Of a DNA stretch of 32,441 bases, positions 1-8,256 are shown in pieces. The translations under genes and the position numbers were made by a program. Every line of letters starts with the position of its first letter. Position 1 is the first letter of the stretch. Under the pieces are notes generated by a model. The model saw only the letters and a program-made list of their open reading frames with translations. It was not told where the DNA came from and did not search any database. Source of the DNA: an uncultured Saprospiraceae bacterium (GTDB lineage: Bacteria; Bacteroidota; Bacteroidia; Chitinophagales; Saprospiraceae); contig CALLLR010000021.1 of the NCBI GenBank assembly GCA_938008185.1, positions 1 through 32,441 of the forward strand, read 5' to 3'.

Positions 1-63
1 TCAATAGTGCGGTAACTTTTTCTGCATTTTTTTAATAAAAAAAGGAAGCCTAATTTTTGTTGT

Positions 64-385
64 ATGCAACTACGTACAAAAAAGGCTTCCAATAAGAGCC
101 AGGCTCTCGCTGGAAAGTTACTAAATAAAATGGAAGGCTTATCCAAGCCACGTAAAAATTTTATACTTTCTACCATGATATTGTTTTTGTCAATGCGAGG
201 TCGGTATAATTTTAAAGGAATGGAGCGATATGGCTCCTACAGTGAGAAAAGTTATCGGCTTCATTTTGAAAAGGGTTTTGATTTTTTCAAATTTAATGCT
301 GAGTTATACAAGCTGAAATTATCGAATAACTGTATTGTGGCATTTGATCCGTCTTATCTTCCCAAAAGTGGGAAACATACTCCTG
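64..385 (+). pseudogene. IS4-like transposase, N-terminal fragment
   Basis: The reading frame from ATG 64 gives a basic N-terminus and then the segment VAFDPSYLPKSGKHTP, which resembles the first catalytic-Asp block of IS4-superfamily DDE transposases found in Bacteroidota. After GKHTP (about base 384) the expected continuation of the DDE core is absent: this frame stops at 391-393, and the DNA continues as a different protein in another frame. The gene is therefore a fragment of about 107 codons, joined by deletion to the downstream SDH_sah remnant. The left end of the element lies at or before the window start, so no inverted repeat can be assigned. It is surely nonfunctional. The family assignment is by recognition of the motif only. 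Confidence 0.65.
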
Positions 386-901
386 CCGATTGATCCACAA
401 GTCGAAAATAAAGAAGGAAGATTAGTTGCAGCATTGGGGTATTTAGATAAAATAAACGAATTGCTCGATAAAGCGCAACGAAAAGCCTTATCACAGGCCG
501 AATTTATTATTCTCAAAGATTTTGACTTAGCTGAATTAAGGGGATATGAACAAGCAAAGGATTTGACTATTGACCTACTGGAAAAGTGGTTAGTAAAATA
601 CAAATTCAAAAATTGGAACAAACATCGAACCAACCCTAATCTCAAGGGTAATCTTGTCACAGAGGAGGAAAAGATCAAAAGAGCTAAAGAGATTGCTGAT
701 CATTTAAGCAATAACAACAAATGGAAATCACACGGACGACCTATAAATATTCAGGCATTAAAGGAACTTAGACTAGAAATTGACGATTATAGCAACAAGG
801 AAGAAATAAGAACGTTAATAAGAGAGTATTACGAACTTTCATCAGGTTACGTGGTCGCTAACCGATTTCGTATTTTTATTCAAACTAGAAAATTTATTTA
901 A
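386..901 (+). pseudogene. SDH_sah-type (serine dehydrogenase proteinase) C-terminal remnant
   Basis: From base 386 a new frame reads PIDPQV, then a helical, Lys/Glu-rich tail with NNNKWKSHGRPINIQALKEL, and ends at TAA 899-901. The PIDPQ block and the 'W.SHGR.I' block are characteristic of the Clp-fold serine peptidase family often named SDH_sah (serine dehydrogenase proteinase). The nucleophile-containing N-terminal half is missing, replaced by the transposase fragment, so only about 170 residues remain. An in-frame ATG at 335 lies inside the transposase part and would give a chimeric protein. The small gene at 903 follows one base after the stop, so the two were an operon. Family assignment is from remembered motifs, not a search. 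Confidence 0.55.
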
Positions 902-902
902 A

Positions 903-1118
903 ATGGAATCTTTAGAAGAGAAAATCAAGAACAGTGTAGAAGAATACGAAAAAGAATTTGCTAACAGCGAATCTTTAAAAATCTATACTGAAATATCAGA
1001 AAAATTTGAAGATTTAGTCGAAGAAGGATTAACTAAAAAAAGAGGTAACAATTTACTCTCAGTCACTGATATGCATATTATGGACAGAGTGGTTTTCAAC
1101 GCAAAAAGTGATCTGTGA
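903..1118 (+). CDS. small hypothetical protein downstream of SDH_sah remnant
   Basis: A 71-residue, acidic, mostly helical protein beginning MESLEEKIKNSVEEYEK. It starts one base after the stop of the SDH_sah remnant, which indicates translational coupling, and it is followed 24 bases later by a good terminator, so it was the last gene of that unit. No catalytic motif, signal peptide or membrane segment is visible. It may be a partner of the SDH_sah-type peptidase, inferred only from its position. The frame is intact, but its original promoter was probably removed by the upstream deletion, so expression is doubtful. Confidence 0.5.
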   Translation: MESLEEKIKNSVEEYEKEFANSESLKIYTEISEKFEDLVEEGLTKKRGNNLLSVTDMHIMDRVVFNAKSDL

Positions 1119-1141
1119 TTATTTGGCTTTAATAAAAAGTT

Positions 1142-1183
1142 AAAAGGCTTTCGGTACTTGAACTGAAAGCCTTTTCTATTTTT
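1142..1183 (+). terminator. intrinsic terminator after the SDH_sah unit
   Basis: AAAGGCTTTC (1143-1152) pairs perfectly with GAAAGCCTTT (1165-1174) around a 12-base loop and runs into a T-rich tail to 1183. It lies 24 bases after the stop of the 71-residue gene. Confidence 0.85.
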
Positions 1184-1303
1184 GCGTTTAAACAAATAAA
1201 CAGCATTTTATCAAACCATACATACAAAAAATCACTATCTTAGCCCTTCCTTTATAAATACAAACAATCAACACCACCGGCACACCGAATCAGCAAACCC
1301 ACC

Positions 1304-1366
1304 ATGAAATTACAATTTAAAGAACAGGATTTTCAAGTCAAAGCCGGTCAGGCCGTCGTAGTGTAA
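1304..1366 (+). pseudogene. N-terminal stub of a type III restriction (Res-like) helicase gene
   Basis: ATG 1304 opens a 20-codon frame beginning MKLQFKEQDFQVKAGQAVV and stopping at TAA 1364. This resembles the extreme N-terminus of Res-type DEAD/DEAH restriction subunits of Bacteroidota, which usually start with MKLxFKxQxFQxxAxxAVVD. The sequence changes abruptly into a palindromic element that supplies the stop codon, and no helicase motifs follow within the window. It is best read as what remains of a restriction gene after an insertion or deletion. The stub is too short for certainty. Confidence 0.4.
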
Positions 1367-1443
1367 CCACGTTTACTAAACCTACACTAAAATATGTGGA
1401 TAGGTTTAGTAAACGTTCAACAAAACCCGTTGTTACACCACGA
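1356..1443. repeat. 88-bp nested inverted repeat (palindromic element)
   Basis: The outer arms TCGTAGTGTAAC (1356-1367) and GTTACACCACGA (1432-1443) pair with one mismatch. The inner arms ACGTTTACTAAACCT (1369-1383) and AGGTTTAGTAAACGT (1402-1416) pair perfectly over 15 bases. The folded form would be a long hairpin. It sits exactly at the break in the Res-like stub, as expected for a REP/MITE-like insertion or for a structure that mediated a deletion. No protein is encoded. Confidence 0.7.
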
Positions 1444-1701
1444 GCCAAACCGCAAAATAAAAGATTATAAAAAATCAAAGTGTTTGTTTACATCTCTGGT
1501 GTAGAAACAGCTATCAAGCAAGAAAAGGATAAAAGAGCTTCTGAGAGATCAGGGGCTTTTTTATTTAGCAAAAGCGTGTTTAGCCTTCATATTTTGTAAA
1601 ATATTATCGACTAGATAAATGAGATGGAATCTACGATCCAGATGGAGAAGGGAAAAAAACTTAAACCACTTACCTACTCGAATATCAAAACCAAGACTAT
1701 T
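1444..1701. other. decayed intergenic sequence with a weak terminator
   Basis: No intact gene is visible. A G:U-rich hairpin (AAAAGAGCTTCT at 1531-1542 against AGGGGCTTTTTT at 1551-1562) followed by T and A bases could be a weak terminator. Near 1680-1735 one frame reads EYQNQDYFNEFVTVAKNL before a stop, which looks like the C-terminus of a lost protein overlapping the tail of the minus-strand nuclease gene. Its frame is interrupted just upstream, so it is treated as degraded coding DNA of unknown identity. Confidence 0.35.
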
Positions 1702-2436
1702 TTAACGAGTTTGTAACCGTGGCAAAAAATCTCTAATTGTGTTTCCCAAAATCTTCCCCAAAAACCCATACATCTTCCTCCCTTCTTCCAATTCCAATTT
1801 CGTAACCCGCTTCCGAAAAACCCCATAAGCCTCCCGTTTCTGCACCCCATAAATCGTCACCGTCTTCGCCCCCGTCCCATCCAGATAAAACGCCGCCTGC
1901 CGCGCATATTCATACCGCTCACAATCCCGCAAAAAAGTTTCCCGGTCCTTCGCTCCTGTAGACTTCAAATCAATCACATGCAATCCACGATGATCTTCAT
2001 AAGCGATATCCACCTTCGCCTTACAAGGCAATCCCGTCTCAACATCCGTCCACGTAAACACCTTTTCAATTTCTGTAGCATCGTACCCCAAAACCCGTGT
2101 CAAAACCCCATTTCGAAAAGCCAATTTTTTAGCTGCCAGCAAATGTCTCCGCGGCGCCGGCGTCAAAAAAACATAATCCTCCGCCTCCGCCAATTCCGGT
2201 TCCAAAACTTTTAACTGCCGTAGGTATGTCAATTGGTGCAAAATACTCCCCATTGAAAAAGCTTTTAACGGACTCGACCGCTGGATCCCGATCAGCTGGT
2301 TTTTGATTTGAGAAAGCCGGCTGTTGAAATAGGCGGTGATCGCCACCTCTGCAAAATGCTTACTAAAGCACTGATTTGGGCAGGTAAAGAAGATGTCGAA
2401 AATAAGTCTCTGAATACTGTGATACAGAGGCGACAT
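1702..2436 (-). CDS. PD-(D/E)XK nuclease-like protein (RecE/PDDEXK_12 type)
   Basis: A 244-residue protein. The middle holds a PD-(D/E)XK core: an Asp in KVDIAY (D143), then VIDLKST (D156, K158), followed by an Arg/Gln helix YEYARQAAFYLDG (about 176-187) typical of the RecE-like exonuclease family associated with phages and mobile elements. An upstream helix with QRSSPLKAFSMGSILHQL (about 52-69) fits the N-terminal part of the same family. The first 30 residues (Cys/Phe rich) look unlike it, so the true start may lie downstream or the 5' end may have been rearranged. The gene abuts the left island repeat and points away from it. It probably belongs to an older mobile element at the same tRNA site. 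Confidence 0.6.
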   Translation of the reverse strand: MSPLYHSIQRLIFDIFFTCPNQCFSKHFAEVAITAYFNSRLSQIKNQLIGIQRSSPLKAFSMGSILHQLTYLRQLKVLEPELAEAEDYVFLTPAPRRHLLAAKKLAFRNGVLTRVLGYDATEIEKVFTWTDVETGLPCKAKVDIAYEDHRGLHVIDLKSTGAKDRETFLRDCERYEYARQAAFYLDGTGAKTVTIYGVQKREAYGVFRKRVTKLELEEGRKMYGFLGKILGNTIRDFLPRLQTR

Positions 2437-2461
2437 AAGAAAAGTTTTTCAATTGTTTACG

Positions 2462-2628
2462 CCAGTCACATGCCACTGGAGATTTGCGGGTTTGAAACTA
2501 CTCATTCAGGAGGCTGGTAGGCAGAAAAGAGGAGAAATGTCCAGTGGTTTACCCCAGCCAAAAAAAAATCCCCGTAAGTCATTGACTTACAGGGGTTTGG
2601 GTGTTGAAATTGTGACCCCGGCAGGGTT
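2462..2628. repeat. left island boundary repeat (attL-like), truncated tRNA-Arg 3' end
   Basis: This 167-base segment recurs at 27369-27535 with about five differences. Its last 16 bases (2613-2628, TGACCCCGGCAGGGTT) equal the 3' end of the tRNA-Arg gene (complement of 27520-27535), after which the left copy diverges into AT-rich DNA. It also holds a copy of the tRNA terminator hairpin (2560-2595, minus direction). The arrangement is that of a tyrosine-recombinase attachment site in a tRNA gene. The long shared stretch beyond the tRNA part indicates that the element carried its own copy of the tRNA downstream region. Confidence 0.85.
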
Positions 2629-2821
2629 GTATATTTTTTAATATATATTCTGTTATGCTTTGTAAGATGCTGATATTTAGTACTTAATGTAGACCTATTC
2701 TGCATTTAGGAGTAGAATAAAATCATATAAAGCATAAATTGTTTACCTCAATGTTTATCCCGATTTAAACAAATTGTTGTATATTTATAGTATTCAAACA
2801 TAGTACTATAAGCAAAAAACA

Positions 2822-4025
2822 ATGGCATCTGTGAAAATTGTATTTCGTAAAGATAAGATAAATAAAGATGGGAAAGCACCGATTCACTTTCGAATGATTA
2901 AGCACAGAAGAGTGAGGTATATATCCTCGGGGATTATGCTGGATGAGCGGTATTGGAGTTCTTTAAAAAATGCCATTAAACCAAGTCATCCTAATAGTAA
3001 GAGATTCAACTCTTTTCTATCCAATAAGCTCACTGAATTACAAGATCAGATCTTTGAGTTTGAAACCAAAGAGAAGTCCTTAAATACAGCGGCGCTCAAG
3101 AATAAAATTATGGGTAAAGATCCGGTAGACTTTTTTGCCTTTGCAGAGGAGGTGCTGGCTGGATACCTGAGAGCTGGGCAGATTGATACACATGATAAAA
3201 ATAAATCAGTGCTTAATAAACTAGAAGAATACCAAAATGGAAAGAAGCTGGATTTTCAGGATATGACCGTCCGGTTTCTGGTAAAGTACGAAAGTCATCT
3301 AAGAGGGGAGCTAAAAAATAAGACAAGTACGGTCAATACCAGTATGAAGTTTTTTAGACGAGTTTATAACGAAGCCATCCGACAGCAAATGGTTCCGAGA
3401 GATAGAAATCCATTTGATTATTATGATCTGAAATCCGAAAAGTCGAGCCGTACTTACCTGACGGAAAAAGAGATTGAATTATTAGAGAAAGTCTCTTTAC
3501 CTTCTGATAGCAAATTGGCCTTGCACCGCGATATGTTTGTCTTTTCCTGCTACACCGGAGGATTACGGATATCTGACGTTCTGCAATTGGAGTGGGATCA
3601 TTTCGACGGCGTACATCTGCACATCACCACCAAAAAGACCGGTGCACAGCTATCACTTAAATGTCCATCGAAAGCACTGGAAATTATTGCCCTCTATAAA
3701 AAGAAAGAAATATGTGACCGCTTTATTTTTCCGATGCTTCCCTACGAAATAGATCCATCTGATAGTAAATACCTCGATCGTAAAATTGCCAGTGCGACCA
3801 CTATCATTAATAAAAAACCTGAAAACGATTGGGACGAAGGCAAAATTAAACAAAAGGATCAGCTTTCACGTCAGCCGACATACCTGGGCTACGCGGGCAC
3901 TCACCAAAGGAATGACGATTGATAAGGTCTCCAAATTGATGGGCCACGCTAATATTAAAGAGACGCAGCTTTATGCGAAGATTGTTGGGAAGAGTCTGGA
4001 TGAGGCGATGGATTTGTTTGAGTGA
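2822..4025 (+). pseudogene. tyrosine recombinase (island integrase), frameshifted
   Basis: The first frame (from ATG 2822) gives the N-terminal arm/SAM-like part of a Bacteroidota phage-type integrase and the catalytic block YTGGLRISD (Arg at codon 249). The second frame gives HVSRHTW (His-x-x-Arg and the following His, bases 3867-3881), LMGHANIKETQLYAK with the nucleophile Tyr at 3972-3974, and ends at 4023-4025. The frames join if one A is removed from the AAA at 3848-3850, restoring KINKRISFHVSRHTW. The gene is thus full length except for a single-base insertion. It starts 193 bases inside the left attachment repeat, the usual place for the integrase of such an island. Unless the base is a sequencing error or slippage rescues it, the island can no longer excise by itself. 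Confidence 0.9.
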
Positions 4026-4676
4026 GGATCTGGATCGGGCGATGGATGTTTTTGATGAGTGAGGGGGGATAGCTAAGGTCATGAAGATGATTCAGAGATT
4101 AGATTTCTTTTTTTTTTTTGAATTCCCATCTGATTGTATACACTGTGTTTCAGTGTGTTTTTATACCAATTTTATTTGATAACCTTTTTAAGGTTGGACT
4201 ATGACGTTTTGAGTAATTTAAGCTGTTTAGGTTTTTGTAAGTCAGAGTAGAATTCTTTAGTTAGAAATAAGTTTATCAAGCAAGGAATATTTTCTGAAAA
4301 GAGCGGATCGCGACGGTATGTTGTGGTCCAATCTTTTTATAGATGAGGTAGAGAAAAGACCCAAGAAGGCAAATTGTAGTTTAAGTGTTGATTTTAATAT
4401 AAAAAATAAGTTAAAAATTTTTGTAATTCGTGAAACTGTGTTATCTTAGCCAATAAGAACAAAATAGGTTATTCCTGCCAAAGAAAACTAATAACCTAGA
4501 AAGAACTACTATAGCTAACCCCATTTATAACAAAATAAACACTAACCAAGAAACCAAATTTGGGACTACACATCATCTAATTTCCCATCTTTTGAGTTTA
4601 ATTTTTGTGTTTTTGATTTACAAACGGTAACATCAAAAAACTATAAATTTATTGATTATCTTTTAATCCAGGAACT
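4026..4676 (+). other. 650-bp intergenic region upstream of the type III operon
   Basis: No gene is visible. At its left edge there is a short duplication of the integrase tail (a TCTGGAT..GGCGATGGAT unit occurs twice between about 3990 and 4045). A T15 tract lies near 4105. The right third holds a promoter candidate (4420-4449) and about 225 bases of untranslated DNA before the Cas10 ATG. Confidence 0.5.
4420..4449 (+). promoter_or_regulatory. candidate Bacteroidota sigma-A promoter of the cas operon
   Basis: TTTG (4420-4423), 18 bases, then TATCTTAG (4442-4449), one mismatch from the -7 consensus TAnnTTTG. Consensus spacing is 19. It is the best such match in the gap before cas10 and would give a leader transcript of about 220 bases. 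Confidence 0.4.
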
Positions 4677-6215
4677 ATGTCATCAAATACCTATACTGCT
4701 TTGCTCGTCGATATTGGAGGTAAACAAGACTATATTTTTAGTAGTAATAAGCTCAAAGAAAATATTGGAGCCTCCTATATTATTGCTCATGAGCTATTTG
4801 GTCCGATACTTTCTGCCAGCATCCAGGAATATGGAGGAAAGGCTGATGTTCTTGAAAAATGGAAGAATGAAATGAACCATTCCAACTTATTTGAAGGGAA
4901 TGAAAAATTGGCCATTGGTTATATCGGTGGTGGAAATGCTTTATTGTTTTTTAATGGGAATAGACAAGAGGTAATCCCTTTTGTACAAGGTTATTCTTAT
5001 TCGGTACTACAGCAATTCCCTGGTGTTCAACTTGGCTTCGGGTTGATTGAGGACTTTGATTTGAATGATTGGACAACGAGTATGCGTCGATTGAATCAAT
5101 CGGTTGATAACAACCGGAGCTTGAATTACTTGAGTGCTACGCCTTTTAAACATGGTATTGCCGCTGATTGTCCTTTGTCTGGAGAAGGGCAGGAGTTTTT
5201 TGATAATAATCTAAACTGGATTTCAAAGCAGAGTCAGATTAAAATTGAATTAAGTGCACTGGCCTATGAATCCTTTAAATCTACTTATGAGGATTTGTTG
5301 GGAACAACACTGGAGGTGACGAATGAAATCGAGTATTTAAATGATGCCGATGAAAAAGGTTATATCGCCGTGGTACATATCGATGGTAATGGTATGGGGC
5401 AAGAATTCAGGGACTGTGAAAATTTAGATAAGTTCAGATCGCTATCAAAAAAAGTTAATGAAAAATTAGAGGCATCACTCGGGGCCTTAGTTGATTATAC
5501 CACAGAGCTTTGTAATACTGATCTTAGCGAAGGATATAATAATATTTTTACCAAAAATGGAAATCATTATTTTCCATTCCGTTCCATTATTAATGCTGGA
5601 GATGATATTACATTTGTTTGTCACGGGCGTCTCGGTATACACCTGGCAGAAAAGTACGTTGAGATTCTAGCCAATCCTGATATTGGAGGAAAGAGCATTG
5701 CAAGTTGTGCAGGTGTCGCGATTGTCAATAAAAAATATCCCTTTTTCAGAGCTTATAAATTAGCAGAAAAGCTGGCTGGGAAAGCCAAAGAGAAAAGCAG
5801 GGGAGTGGCCTCTTCTGAAAGCTACGGCGCATTTATTAATTATCATATTTCTGCTGGTGGTTATACTGGTAATTTTGAAGAATTGATTGACCGCAAGTAT
5901 AAGATAGGGGAGCAGGTTATGGAACATGGACCATTTGAGTTGTTGAGTGACACTTCAACGAATACCCTTTTTAAGGATGTTAAAGGAGCGCTTTATGAAA
6001 TGCTTTACCAGCCGGACAATAAGAACAAGTGGCCCAAAAATAAACTGCTGGCACTTCGGCATGCGATCACTAGTAGTCAAGCTGAACAAGAATATTTTAA
6101 ACTGCAGATGAAAGCTAGAGGTCTGGAAATTAAGCATGAAGAACTTTATGATTTTCCTTATTACGATATGATTGATCTAATCGAATTTTATCCAAAACAA
6201 TTGTTACAGTCATGA
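4677..6215 (+). CDS. cas10: Cas10, type III CRISPR large subunit (short, no HD domain)
   Basis: A 512-residue polymerase/cyclase-like subunit. The N-terminus (LLVDIGGKQDYIFSSNKLKENIGAS) matches the usual Cas10 palm-1 start. The second palm domain begins near residue 230 with VVHIDGNGMGQEF (D236), followed by NAGDDITFVC, where AGDD at 307-310 replaces the canonical GGDD, and then by SCAGVAIVNKKYPFFRAYKLAEKL. No HD nuclease domain precedes the palm, so ssDNA cleavage is not expected. The two metal-binding Asp residues are present, so nucleotide cyclisation (cyclic oligoadenylate) remains possible despite Ala for the first Gly. It is the first gene of the operon, and its stop overlaps the next ATG (ATGA at 6212-6215). 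Confidence 0.88.
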   Translation: MSSNTYTALLVDIGGKQDYIFSSNKLKENIGASYIIAHELFGPILSASIQEYGGKADVLEKWKNEMNHSNLFEGNEKLAIGYIGGGNALLFFNGNRQEVIPFVQGYSYSVLQQFPGVQLGFGLIEDFDLNDWTTSMRRLNQSVDNNRSLNYLSATPFKHGIAADCPLSGEGQEFFDNNLNWISKQSQIKIELSALAYESFKSTYEDLLGTTLEVTNEIEYLNDADEKGYIAVVHIDGNGMGQEFRDCENLDKFRSLSKKVNEKLEASLGALVDYTTELCNTDLSEGYNNIFTKNGNHYFPFRSIINAGDDITFVCHGRLGIHLAEKYVEILANPDIGGKSIASCAGVAIVNKKYPFFRAYKLAEKLAGKAKEKSRGVASSESYGAFINYHISAGGYTGNFEELIDRKYKIGEQVMEHGPFELLSDTSTNTLFKDVKGALYEMLYQPDNKNKWPKNKLLALRHAITSSQAEQEYFKLQMKARGLEIKHEELYDFPYYDMIDLIEFYPKQLLQS

Positions 6216-8242
6216 TGAATATGAATATCGCAAAAATAACCATTGAGCCACAAAGTTACTTACTCTGTGCTTCCGGGGAGGGTCGGGCAAATGTTGATGC
6301 TGAAGTTGTCTTTGACAATTTTGGTTTCCCTATTTTTCCTGGTCGCCGCTTAAAAGGCTTACTCCGGGAGAGTATGATCGAGGTTCTGGAAATGATGGGG
6401 AAATCACCGGTCCGGATCGAGGAAAAGATTATTCAGTTTTTTGGACAGGAAGGGAGTAAATCAAATGAAGGGTGGTTAAAGGTAAACACCCTGAAGCCAG
6501 AAGATTATGATCATGCTGTTGCTCATATTGCTCAAAAATCGAATTTGGCTTTTTCACGTTATAACCTGCAAAGATATTTCGTTTGTCAGGTACAACAAAC
6601 TTCTATAAACTCAGATGATGGGGTCGCCAGGGATAGCAGTTTAAGAACTTATCATGTATTGAATTATAAACATGTTCCGGTTTTTAGTGGCAAACTGGAA
6701 TGCTCTCAACCATTAAGCACGGAGGATGAAAAATTATTGAATCGAACTTGCCAGAATTTTCGTTATGCGGGTACCCGACGGAACCGAGGCTTTGGAAAAT
6801 TGAAATGTACCTTAAATGATTTTGAAAAAGTTTCGACGCAAAACGAACAATCTGCATCCTCAACGGGAGTCAATGCTTTAACGGTAACAATTGATTGTTT
6901 AGAAAATGTAGTATTGTCTACGTTGAAAGGAGAACAGAATACGGTATATACGGAAGATTCTGTTTCCGGAAATCGTTTGCGTGGTATGCTGGCGCAATTA
7001 TATTTGCAACAATATGGCGTTGATAAGGATTTTAAAAATCTTTTTTTAAGGTCTAATTTGACTTTTGGTAATTGTGCGATTAATGGTGCTACTCCGATTC
7101 CTTTTTCTTTACAAAGCGAAAAGTATAATAGCGATACCATTGTTCATAACATGTTAAATACGCCATCGGATGATGTAGTGATTCCTTTGACCAAATCTAT
7201 CCATGGTTATGTGAATAAGATTGGGCAACTGAAAGTAAAAAAGAACTATCAGTTTCATAATAGTCGGCCCGATCGATCTGCAGGAAGAAGTGTCGAAGAT
7301 CAGGCATCGGGAGGTATTTTTTACTATGAATCTATTGCTGCTAAAACCAGGTTCATTGGAAAGATTAGCGGCGCTTCTGAATGGCTTCAGTTACTAATCA
7401 ACAAAATTGGAATGGAACGGGAGACAAATATTGGGAAAAGCAAGTCCGCTCAATATGGGAATGTCAAAATTGCTTTTACTCCTGCCAATACAGAAGCTAA
7501 AGCTATAAAAAAAGAATCGTTCTTATACCTGGTCGCTACTACTCCGCTTATTCTATTTAATAATGTCGGTTTTCCAACCCCCAATCTAAAAACTTTTCAA
7601 TCCTACTTACCTGACGGTATCAAAATAATAGATGCAAAAACAAGGACAACAACTGTAGAGCAGTTTAATACACAATGGGCATCGAAATCCGGTAAAGTGG
7701 TTGCTTTTGCTGCGGGTTCTTGTTTTAAGGTGCAAAACGACCAAGCGGAAAATCTGGATGCAATCGGAGAATGGCAAGAGCAAGGGTTTGGAAAAATTGA
7801 AATATATACAGAACAAGAAATGAATGGATTAAAAGATCAATTACAGACAGATGATAAATTATCCAGCATTACAATGACTCCACCAACAGATAAACAACCT
7901 GCTATTATTGAAAACATTGAAAAACTGTATAATAACCAACGACGTGCATATGATTTAAAAATACTCGCTTATAATGACAGCTTGAGTTTAAAAGGAGAAG
8001 AAATTTCTAACAGCTTGATCGGTCGGATGAATGCCATTTTGGAAAATAACGAAGAACAGATCAAAAACGATTTAAAACACATCAAAAGTACCCCCGCAGG
8101 AAAAGTACTGGAGCAATTCTTTTTGCTGGATGATTTAAGAAAAACAAGATTGCTGGAAGGAAAGTACCGAGACTTTGAGGAGTATCTCATTTACTGGCGT
8201 TCCTATTTTGATAGTTTAAGATTACATAATAAAAATCAGTGA
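6212..8242 (+). CDS. csx10: Csx10-like RAMP with C-terminal helical extension (Cas7-5-11-like)
   Basis: A 676-residue fused RAMP. Residues 1-210 form a Cas7-like unit: GEGRANVDAEVVFD, with D29 as candidate RNase residue, then FPIFPGRRLKGLLRES and the Gly-rich loop RRNRGFGKLK. Residues about 220-425 form a second, Cas5-like unit: TEDSVSGNRLRGMLAQLYL, FKNLFLRSNLTFGN and IGKSKSAQYGNV. This order and these motifs match Csx10 of type III-D. After about residue 560 the protein is helical and charged, beyond the roughly 400-residue size usual for Csx10; this resembles a fused small subunit (Cas11), as in the Cas7-5-11 protein of III-Dv complexes. It overlaps cas10 by 4 bases. The Cas11 equivalence is inference. 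Confidence 0.8.
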   Translation: MMNMNIAKITIEPQSYLLCASGEGRANVDAEVVFDNFGFPIFPGRRLKGLLRESMIEVLEMMGKSPVRIEEKIIQFFGQEGSKSNEGWLKVNTLKPEDYDHAVAHIAQKSNLAFSRYNLQRYFVCQVQQTSINSDDGVARDSSLRTYHVLNYKHVPVFSGKLECSQPLSTEDEKLLNRTCQNFRYAGTRRNRGFGKLKCTLNDFEKVSTQNEQSASSTGVNALTVTIDCLENVVLSTLKGEQNTVYTEDSVSGNRLRGMLAQLYLQQYGVDKDFKNLFLRSNLTFGNCAINGATPIPFSLQSEKYNSDTIVHNMLNTPSDDVVIPLTKSIHGYVNKIGQLKVKKNYQFHNSRPDRSAGRSVEDQASGGIFYYESIAAKTRFIGKISGASEWLQLLINKIGMERETNIGKSKSAQYGNVKIAFTPANTEAKAIKKESFLYLVATTPLILFNNVGFPTPNLKTFQSYLPDGIKIIDAKTRTTTVEQFNTQWASKSGKVVAFAAGSCFKVQNDQAENLDAIGEWQEQGFGKIEIYTEQEMNGLKDQLQTDDKLSSITMTPPTDKQPAIIENIEKLYNNQRRAYDLKILAYNDSLSLKGEEISNSLIGRMNAILENNEEQIKNDLKHIKSTPAGKVLEQFFLLDDLRKTRLLEGKYRDFEEYLIYWRSYFDSLRLHNKNQ

Positions 8243-8256
8243 AAATCAAAATTAAA

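Noticed and set aside
2308-2641. Plus-strand frames across the left boundary repeat
   Set aside because: They translate the attachment repeat and tRNA terminator and recur at 27363 for the same reason.
4677-6215. Reading the AGDD protein as a diguanylate cyclase or polymerase outside CRISPR
   Set aside because: The N-terminal block, palm layout and operon with Csx10, Csx19 and Cas6 identify it as Cas10.
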